Assembly (NCBI GenBank): GCA_016788805.1
Contig: JAEUSE010000008.1
Span: forward strand, 2,683-12,503
Origin: Candidatus Doudnabacteria bacterium
GTDB taxonomy: Bacteria > Patescibacteriota > Doudnabacteria > UBA920
Length of the DNA: 9,821 nucleotides
Direction: 5' to 3'
The translations under genes were made by a program, and so were the position numbers. Positions 6,224-9,821 of this stretch are shown in pieces; positions within the stretch are counted from its first letter, which is position 1, and every line of letters begins with the position of its first letter. The notes below the pieces were generated by a model. It saw only the letters and a list, made by a program, of their open reading frames with translations. It did not search any database and had not been told where the DNA came from.

Positions 6224-6324
6224 ACAGATGCACAGACATCGCAGATAACACGGATATGAATATGCTTCCTGCCTCGTGGGGCCATAGCAAATCCGTATTA
6301 TCTGTGCAATCTGCGCATCTGCGC
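6222..6324. repeat. CAGAT-rich palindromic repeat, copy B
   Basis: The gap between the dcd stop (6326-6328) and the dcd-like binding site is filled by a second copy. The left arm CCACAGATGCACAGAC (6222-6237) continues with GCAGATAACACGGAT (6241-6255). The right side has ATCCGTATTATCTGTGC (6291-6307) and ATCTGCGCATCTGCG (6309-6323). Outer arms pair with each other, and ATCCGT pairs with ACGGAT inside. The central 35 bases (about 6256-6290) are unlike copy A, so the arms are conserved and the centre is not. Confidence 0.75.
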
Positions 6325-6325
6325 T

Positions 6326-6916
6326 TTATTTAAAGTCTATCCATTCGTTATTTTTAGTAAAATTTTTATAGTATTGGCTGGCTTTAGGCTTAGTGTCTCC
6401 GTAGTATTTGCTGTTCAAGCCCGCCGAGGCGTAAGGCGCGTCCACCGGACTGGAAAGTTTTACAAACACCGCCTGCGCGACCGGCATTTTGTAATACAAC
6501 TTAATAGGTAAGTTAGCTAGGTTCACCAGTTCCAAAGTTATTTTAAGGGTGTTGCCCGGGTCTATGTACCCCGCGGTGGTGTGTACAATTAAACCGATGC
6601 GGCCTAAGCTCGACTTACCGTTAAGCTGCAAGACCATGTCGTGCGGAACAGACACAGTTTCGTAGGTCATACCCAAGGCAAACTCGCCGGGATGCAAAAT
6701 AAACTGTTTGGTCTCATCTATAACCACCTCTTCCATGGTTTGGTCCAGCGGCTCTTTGGGGTCCAGGCACACATGCTGGTTGTTTTTAAATACCAAAAAA
6801 TTACCACCCAGGTGTAAGTCTATGCTTGCCGGTTGAATAGAGTTAGGGAACAAGGGGTCAACTTTTATCTGACCTGCTTCCAGAGCAGCTTTTAGGTCTC
6901 GGTCGGAAAGAATCAT
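6326..6916 (-). CDS. dcd: dCTP deaminase
   Basis: Deaminates dCTP to dUTP, the entry step of the operon's route to dTMP. Length (196) is typical. Motifs are MILSDRDLKAAL at the N-terminus, QPASIDLHLG (28-37), HPGEFALG (75-82), GKSSLGRIGL (100-109) with Ser102/103 and Arg106, HTTAGYIDPG (112-121), and TLELVN with the catalytic Glu129. The C-terminal tail SAGLNSKYYGD (164-174) is the substrate-covering lid. The TAG variant of the motif and the tail resemble bifunctional dCTP deaminase-dUTPases such as those of Mycobacterium and Methanocaldococcus more than the E. coli enzyme, so it may release dUMP directly. It is the first gene of the operon, with ATG at 6916 about 18 bases after the predicted transcription start, and no good Shine-Dalgarno. 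Confidence 0.95.
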   Translation of the reverse strand: MILSDRDLKAALEAGQIKVDPLFPNSIQPASIDLHLGGNFLVFKNNQHVCLDPKEPLDQTMEEVVIDETKQFILHPGEFALGMTYETVSVPHDMVLQLNGKSSLGRIGLIVHTTAGYIDPGNTLKITLELVNLANLPIKLYYKMPVAQAVFVKLSSPVDAPYASAGLNSKYYGDTKPKASQYYKNFTKNNEWIDFK

Positions 6917-6940
6917 AAGGTTTATTTTAGGACTATAGAT

Positions 6941-6949
6941 ATTCTACCA
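6941..6949 (-). promoter_or_regulatory. Probable promoter of the dcd-dut-tmk-thyX operon
   Basis: The minus strand reads TGGTAGAAT, a TGn-extended -10 with hexamer TAGAAT. Transcription would start near 6934, leaving about an 18-base leader. An alternative reading in the same 40 bases is TTGGCT, 17 bases, TATCTA. Either way this short gap after the preceding terminator is the only place for the operon promoter, but the exact hexamers are uncertain. Confidence 0.45.
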
Positions 6950-6968
6950 CGGGCGCGCAGCCAAATTT

Positions 6969-6993
6969 AAAACCCCTGAAATGCAGGGGTTTT
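6969..6993 (-). terminator. Intrinsic terminator of the cupin-msrA-PPC unit
   Basis: The stem CCCCTG (6973-6978) pairs with CAGGGG (6984-6989) around the loop AAATG, and AAAA/TTTT extend it to ten base pairs. On the minus strand it continues as TTTTAAATTT, a fair U tract. It starts six bases after the PPC gene stop, so it separates that transcript from the dcd operon. The symmetric A and T runs would also let it act on the plus strand. Confidence 0.85.
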
Positions 6994-6998
6994 AGAGT

Positions 6999-7418
6999 CT
7001 AAGCCAATAAGTTCAAGCCGGTTTCTGGGTCATATTGGCGACGGAGTGTACCCGGCAGCACGCGGAGCACCACCTCGCAGGTGGCCGATACTATAAGCTG
7101 TTTTATATGACCCGCTAGAACAGACAAATCGGCTCGGGAAAACGTACCGTGCATGTGGATTACCGGCACACCGTCAAACATAGCTAAGTTACCGGTCACT
7201 CCTACCACTTCCAGGTTTTCGGTAATTTCATGGTTTTGGTATTCCTTGGTGGCTAAGTCGTAATAGGCCAGCACCACTTTTTGGCTAGCACCTATCGCTG
7301 AAAGTGAAGCAGCCTCCACCCGTTCTTGTGCGGCCCAATTCTGCAGCTCGGCCAACACGTCTTCTCCCCTGTCGAACCGAAACACGAACTCAGTTTTTGT
7401 CTGAAAAATAATCTGCAT
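6999..7418 (-). CDS. PPC/DUF296 domain protein
   Basis: A 139-residue single-domain protein of the PPC (plant and prokaryote conserved, DUF296) family. In plants the domain is fused to AT-hooks; bacterial versions are stand-alone trimers of unclear function, often annotated as DNA-binding. Evidence is the ordered pattern FRFDRGEDV (13-21), ASLSAIGASQKVVLAYYD (37-54), a L-E-V-V-G-V-T-G-N block (69-77), VIHMHGTFSRAD (86-97), GHIKQL and TCEVVL. His88, His90 and His104 are the conserved family histidines, possibly metal ligands. No AT-hook or membrane segment is visible. The ATG at 7418 lies two bases after the msrA stop, with GGAAG seven bases upstream inside the end of msrA, indicating coupled translation. 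A terminator follows immediately. Confidence 0.88.
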   Translation of the reverse strand: MQIIFQTKTEFVFRFDRGEDVLAELQNWAAQERVEAASLSAIGASQKVVLAYYDLATKEYQNHEITENLEVVGVTGNLAMFDGVPVIHMHGTFSRADLSVLAGHIKQLIVSATCEVVLRVLPGTLRRQYDPETGLNLLA

Positions 7419-7420
7419 AA

Positions 7421-7954
7421 TTACTCTTCCTTAAGCAGCTTAGCAAACTTCTTTTCGAACTTCTGTATTTTAGGAGAAATGACAAGCTGGCAATATGGCT
7501 GCTGCTGATTTTGGTTATAGTAGTCTTGATGATAGTCTTCCGCGGAATAAAATGCTTCCAACGGCCCCACCTGAGTAACTATAGGGTCTACATACTCCCC
7601 TTCCTCGGTTAGCTTTTGAATATATTGGGATGCCTGCTGACGCTGCATGTTGGAGGTGTAAAAAATAGCCGAGCGATACTGCGTACCTACGTCGTTCCCC
7701 TGCCGGTTTAACGTAGTGGGATCGTGAATGGTAAAAAATATCTCCAGCAAGGTCTGAAAGCTAATTTCGTCCGGGTTATATTCTAGCTTAACCACTTCGG
7801 CATGCCCACTCCGACCGCCGCCAACCTGCTCGTAAGTTGGATTGGTTAGTTGGCCACCCGCATACCCGGACGTAACTTTATTCACTCCCTTTACTCTTTG
7901 AAACACCGCCTCTAAACACCAAAAGCACCCGCCGGCAAAAACTGCTGTTTCCAT
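7421..7954 (-). CDS. msrA: Peptide-methionine (S)-S-oxide reductase MsrA
   Basis: Reduces methionine S-sulfoxide in proteins and free form, using thioredoxin or a similar donor. The protein is 177 residues, normal for MsrA. The catalytic motif GGCFWCLE (8-15) has the nucleophile Cys10, with Cys13 nearby and a candidate resolving Cys155 near the C-terminus. Other family blocks are SGYAGG (29-34), GHAEVV (50-55), HDPTTLNRQGND (77-88), TQYRSAIFY (91-99) and AEDYHQDYY (138-146). No MsrB domain is fused and no msrB lies in the window. There is no signal peptide, so it acts in the cytosol. The ATG at 7954 lies just downstream of heptad repeat array 2, with no recognisable Shine-Dalgarno. It is the middle gene between cupin and PPC. 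Confidence 0.97.
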   Translation of the reverse strand: METAVFAGGCFWCLEAVFQRVKGVNKVTSGYAGGQLTNPTYEQVGGGRSGHAEVVKLEYNPDEISFQTLLEIFFTIHDPTTLNRQGNDVGTQYRSAIFYTSNMQRQQASQYIQKLTEEGEYVDPIVTQVGPLEAFYSAEDYHQDYYNQNQQQPYCQLVISPKIQKFEKKFAKLLKEE

Positions 7955-7960
7955 ACAAAA

Positions 7961-7995
7961 TAGTAATTAGTTATTAGTGCTTAGTAATTAGCAAA
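7961..7995 (+). repeat. Heptad repeat array 2 (TAGTNNT units)
   Basis: Five consecutive seven-base units read on the plus strand: TAGTAAT, TAGTTAT, TAGTGCT, TAGTAAT and a final TAGCAAA. They fill nearly all of the 43-base gap between the cupin stop (7998-8000) and the msrA ATG (7954). In mRNA sense this gives an ACTA repeated every seven bases ahead of msrA. Confidence 0.7.
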
Positions 7996-7997
7996 AG

Positions 7998-8390
7998 CTA
8001 TTCCGTAGTTACGCCGTCAAAGGGCTGCTCGTTCTCTATGGCGTCAGCTTTGGTCGCCTGTACCTCGCCGTCTTTGTGGTCGGGTGGCGCATATATAGTG
8101 TACAACTTTAAAGACTCACCCCCGGTGTTTATTATATTATGCTTCATCCCCTGGGGTACCACCAAAGCGAATCCATCGGCAATGTCGTGCTCAACGCCGT
8201 CCAGTACGGCCTTACCGGTTCCCGCGTCTATGCGGAGGAACTGGTCCAGCTCGTGCACCTCTTCGCCAATTTCTTCTCCTGGCATTAGGCTCATAAGCAC
8301 TAGTTGCATATGGCGGGCAGTGTAGACTACTTTACGAAAGTTTGTGTTTTGTATAGAGTCTTGTTCTATGTTGGTTATATATCCGTTCAT
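7998..8390 (-). CDS. Small cupin domain protein
   Basis: A 130-residue single-domain cupin. Cupin motif 1 is PGEEIGEEVHELDQFLRI (37-54), with His46 and neighbouring Asp49/Gln50 as likely metal ligands instead of the classical HxH. Motif 2 is perfect, G-x5-P-x-G-x2-H-x3-N at 73-88 (GFALVVPQGMKHNIIN), with His84 as a ligand. The tail after LYTIYAPPDHKDG (96-108) ending in FDGVTTE recurs in a family of small cupins common in environmental bacteria. The reaction is unknown; members are annotated as sugar isomerase-like or mannose-6-phosphate isomerase-like. No signal peptide. The ATG at 8390 follows heptad array 3 by five bases, without a Shine-Dalgarno. It is the first gene of the unit with msrA and PPC, which could hint at a stress role, though that is inference. 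Confidence 0.9.
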   Translation of the reverse strand: MNGYITNIEQDSIQNTNFRKVVYTARHMQLVLMSLMPGEEIGEEVHELDQFLRIDAGTGKAVLDGVEHDIADGFALVVPQGMKHNIINTGGESLKLYTIYAPPDHKDGEVQATKADAIENEQPFDGVTTE

Positions 8391-8395
8391 ATAAT

Positions 8396-8430
8396 TAGTT
8401 GCTAGTAATTAGTGTTTAGTCGTTAGCCTC
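8396..8430 (+). repeat. Heptad repeat array 3 (TAGTNNT units)
   Basis: Five consecutive seven-base units on the plus strand: TAGTTGC, TAGTAAT, TAGTGTT, TAGTCGT and a degenerate TAGCCTC. The array ends five bases before the cupin ATG and lies inside the predicted leader of the cupin-msrA-PPC transcript. It has the same orientation and design as array 2. Confidence 0.7.
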
Positions 8431-8470
8431 GCAAGACGCGGGGTCCGCCGCTCGTCTGCCGACGAGGCAG
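8426..8470. repeat. GC-rich REP-like hairpin in the cupin leader
   Basis: A GC-rich block in AT-rich surroundings holds alternative hairpins. CTCGTC (8451-8456) and GACGAG (8461-8466) pair around TGCC. A longer form pairs GCCTCG (8426-8431) with CGAGGC (8463-8468) and AGACG (8434-8438) with CGTCT (8453-8457). CTGCC (8456-8460) also pairs with GGCAG (8466-8470). No U run follows on either strand, so it is not an obvious terminator. It sits between the predicted promoter and the cupin start and may be a dispersed repeat or a leader structure. Confidence 0.55.
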
Positions 8471-8487
8471 AAGGAGACGGGTTGTTA

Positions 8488-8516
8488 ATAATAAGTAAAT
8501 AGAAAAACTACATCAA
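8488..8516 (-). promoter_or_regulatory. Promoter of the cupin-msrA-PPC unit
   Basis: On the minus strand TTGATG (8511-8516) and TATTAT (8488-8493) are separated by exactly 17 bases, matching the sigma70-type consensus at four and five of six positions. The -35 lies inside the last codons of the DUF1294 gene. Transcription would start near 8481, giving a leader of about 90 bases that contains the GC-rich hairpin and heptad array 3. Confidence 0.6.
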
Positions 8517-8792
8517 AAGAAGATAGGCAAAATATAAAAGGCAAAGTTGCTGGAGGAGAAGCAGGCCAATGCCGAGCGGAAAATATATTTTATTGGTTTT
8601 GTGGCGAAAGGCAAACAAGCCCAAAAATACACCCGCGGAGGCAAAGAATACAGCCAAAAAGAAGAAATACACTTCCGGGACGCGTTCGCTGCGTGCCACA
8701 CTCTTGGCCTTGTCCCGCCCGACCAGCGCAAAAGAAATAACGTTCAGCAGAACAATAACCCCCGCTAACACCGGCCAATTTATTTCAAACAT
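8508..8792 (-). CDS. DUF1294 small membrane protein
   Basis: A 94-residue membrane protein of the DUF1294 family, function unknown. It has an N-terminal hydrophobic helix (about 7-24), a cytosolic-type basic loop with GRDKAKS (25-31) and RVPE (37-40), a central hydrophobic segment (about 41-61), the family block FRHKTNK (62-68), and a C-terminal hydrophobic helix (about 70-93). The pattern G-x-D-K-x-x-A/S, R-x-P-E and F-R-H-K-T-x-K matches the family, and length is normal for the stand-alone form. The usual glycine-rich turn before FRHKT is partly altered to ASAGVFLGLF. The ATG at 8792 lies only six bases after a strong -10 element, so the mRNA may be leaderless. The stop is TAG at 8508, and the next promoter overlaps its end. 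Confidence 0.85.
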   Translation of the reverse strand: MFEINWPVLAGVIVLLNVISFALVGRDKAKSVARSERVPEVYFFFLAVFFASAGVFLGLFAFRHKTNKIYFPLGIGLLLLQQLCLLYFAYLLLM

Positions 8793-8798
8793 ATAAGC

Positions 8799-8807
8799 AG
8801 TATAGCA
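8799..8807 (-). promoter_or_regulatory. Extended -10 promoter, probably leaderless
   Basis: The minus strand reads TGCTATACT, a TGn-extended -10 with hexamer TATACT. It ends six bases before the DUF1294 ATG, so transcription would begin at or very near the A of the start codon. No clear -35 is seen at 16-18 bases spacing. Confidence 0.5.
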
Positions 8808-8829
8808 AAAAGACCGTGTTTTGAGTTCC

Positions 8830-9270
8830 CTACTCGGCTCCCACTAAAGCACTAAATTGCTCTTGTAGAATTTCAATAAGCGCGGTTTTCTCTAAAATGC
8901 TCATGCGGTCCATGTGTGCTTGGGTTTGTTGGCGCACTCCATGCTCAGCCGGCAAACACTCCAGCAGCTCGACAAGCTGCTTGTCTACTGCCTCGTCTAC
9001 AATGTTCCCCTCATAGCCAAGGGGGGCTATTTCTAAAACCAACAGTTCCAGAAACTTCAACGGCTGCGTACCCGAACCGACCGGGACTACATCGGTTTGT
9101 TTGAGCTTTGTGTGCGTGACCACAAACACCACAGGCAACTGAGCAGCCGCGGACTCTATGGCTGTTTTGAGCGCTGGATGGATGTCGGAAGCAAACTCTA
9201 ACAGACCGGTAGCCGAACTTACCGCCACCCAACCAGCCTGTTCTTTCTGTTTGAAAAATATAGCCTTCAT
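8830..9270 (-). CDS. Hypothetical protein, 146 residues
   Basis: I do not recognise this protein. The N-terminal part (1-85) looks like an alpha/beta fold with strands at about 12-18 (GWVAVSS), 46-52 (PVVFVVT) and 72-82 (KFLELLVLEIA). The rest (88-146) is mostly helical and acidic, with two Glu-rich amphipathic helices ending in LQEQFSALVGAE. One Cys (105) and no evident catalytic motif, signal peptide or membrane segment. Its ATG at 9270 lies four bases after the metallopeptidase stop (TAA then AAAA), so the two genes are surely co-transcribed. No Shine-Dalgarno precedes it. The stop is TAG at 8830, 37 bases before the DUF1294 start. Confidence 0.78.
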   Translation of the reverse strand: MKAIFFKQKEQAGWVAVSSATGLLEFASDIHPALKTAIESAAAQLPVVFVVTHTKLKQTDVVPVGSGTQPLKFLELLVLEIAPLGYEGNIVDEAVDKQLVELLECLPAEHGVRQQTQAHMDRMSILEKTALIEILQEQFSALVGAE

Positions 9271-9274
9271 TTTT

Positions 9275-9821
9275 TTAGTTTACCCGTCGAACCGGGGCGT
9301 TAGTGAATACCGCAGCGCGCACACGCGCAAGCTCTAATATCTTTTTACGCTCCGCCCGTGCTTTTATAGGGTCAAAATTGGGGTCGCGCTTTTTAACCCA
9401 ACCATCCACTAAACGATAGTCTTTAATGTTCATGTTTTCCGGATGCTCAAAATACTGCTCTGTTATTTCTCCCCAATACTCTGTACTCTTACAAGCAAGT
9501 TCCAACTTTTTGTCCTTGTTGTTTATACTGTTCACGTACGAAGAGGCGTATCGGTCGGGTGACTGTACCCGCTCCGCAACTGCCAAAATAAGCTCCATGC
9601 GTGTGCTTACGTCCAGCTCCAATACGTTGTCCCAGCTGTTTTCATGCCCCATTTCATGACCCAAACACTCAAGACCATTCGCTAACGTTTTTTGCTTTTG
9701 GGGTTTAAAAAATACAATCTCCCGAGAACCGGTCGCGTGCGCCCAGGCTTCCGCACCGGCTTCTAGCCCGTATGCCGCACCAATGGGCTGGGTGCGGTCT
9801 TCGTACCGCACGTCCGCAACT
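9275..9821 (-). CDS. Putative gluzincin-like metallopeptidase, 5' end missing
   Basis: The reading frame stays open through the right edge, so the N-terminus is probably cut off; a GTG at 9811 would give 178 residues but there is no evidence for it. Numbered from that GTG, LGHEMGHE (50-57) contains the zinc motif HExxH (His52, Glu53, His56). About 55 residues later STEYWGEITEQYF (109-121), preceded by SPDRYASSY (84-92), resembles the E-x-x-A-E-x-x-x-Y-F helix that supplies the third Glu ligand in gluzincins such as lethal-factor-like peptidases. Glu111 or Glu115 is the candidate. The C-terminus (142-178) is basic and helical. Family and substrate are not certain; a toxin or effector domain or a housekeeping peptidase are both possible. 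It is followed after four bases by the 146-residue gene. Confidence 0.75.
   Translation of the reverse strand, partial: VADVRYEDRTQPIGAAYGLEAGAEAWAHATGSREIVFFKPQKQKTLANGLECLGHEMGHENSWDNVLELDVSTRMELILAVAERVQSPDRYASSYVNSINNKDKKLELACKSTEYWGEITEQYFEHPENMNIKDYRLVDGWVKKRDPNFDPIKARAERKKILELARVRAAVFTNAPVRRVN

Noticed and set aside
6214..6285. N-terminal extension of the dcd-like protein starting at 6285
   Set aside because: It would translate repeat copy B. The ATG at 6213 has GGAG at good spacing, and the protein from there aligns with the Dcd N-terminus.
5678..6324. CRISPR-like repeats around the dcd-like gene
   Set aside because: Only two copies, each palindromic and separated by a coding gene, with no spacers or cas genes.
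5678..6324. Composite transposon flanked by the two palindromes
   Set aside because: No transposase, no target-site duplication, and the enclosed gene belongs to the pathway of its neighbours. Kept only as a repeat observation.
8426..8470. GC-rich hairpin as terminator of the DUF1294 gene
   Set aside because: No U run follows on the minus strand and a good promoter lies between that gene and the hairpin, so it more likely belongs to the next leader.
85..9277. UGA recoded as a sense codon
   Set aside because: All genes read at family-typical length with TAA/TAG stops and no in-frame TGA is needed, so active recoding is not shown; only avoidance of TGA stops is.

Overview
This window reads as a compact stretch of a bacterial chromosome. 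All fifteen genes lie on the minus strand, with short gaps, frequent 2-6 base spacings and mostly weak or absent Shine-Dalgarno sequences. No tRNA, rRNA, CRISPR array or transposase is visible. The small, unusual protein versions (a double-length ThyX-like protein, a short cupin ending in FDGVTTE, a DUF1294 protein, many AT-start leaders) suggest a Patescibacteria/CPR-type genome. This is an inference from gene style, not from a phylogenetic marker. None of the fifteen genes ends in TGA (7 TAA, 8 TAG).

Layout, in transcription order from the right edge to the left edge. (1) 9821-8508: a putative HExxH metallopeptidase cut by the window edge, an unrecognised 146-residue protein four bases downstream, and a small DUF1294 membrane protein with its own probable leaderless promoter. 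(2) 8516-6969: a promoter, a GC-rich hairpin and a heptad repeat array form the leader of a three-gene unit of cupin, msrA (methionine sulfoxide reductase) and a PPC/DUF296 protein, closed by a clear intrinsic terminator at 6969-6993. (3) 6949-1282, possibly on to 776: a deoxypyrimidine operon of dcd, a catalytically degenerate dcd-like gene, dut, tmk and a ThyX-like gene, followed by a YgjP-type metallopeptidase, an AEC-family permease and a small protein with a Cys-His-Asp pattern. (4) 608-18: a DinB-family gene with its own promoter, an upstream palindrome and a bidirectional terminator.

The central operon encodes the route from dCTP to dTDP. Dcd deaminates dCTP to dUTP, Dut hydrolyses dUTP to dUMP, the ThyX-like protein would methylate dUMP to dTMP, and Tmk phosphorylates dTMP to dTDP. 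Two features of this cassette stand out. One is the extra Dcd-fold protein, in which the catalytic Ser, Arg and Glu positions are all replaced. The other is the ThyX-like protein, which has two ThyX-like halves, each keeping a different part of the signature motif.

Two kinds of intergenic repeat shape the window. Palindromic CAGAT-rich elements fill both gaps around the dcd-like gene and touch the ribosome binding sites of the genes that follow. Arrays of a seven-base unit (consensus TAGTNNT) occur at three places: beside the DinB stop codon, between cupin and msrA, and just before the cupin start.
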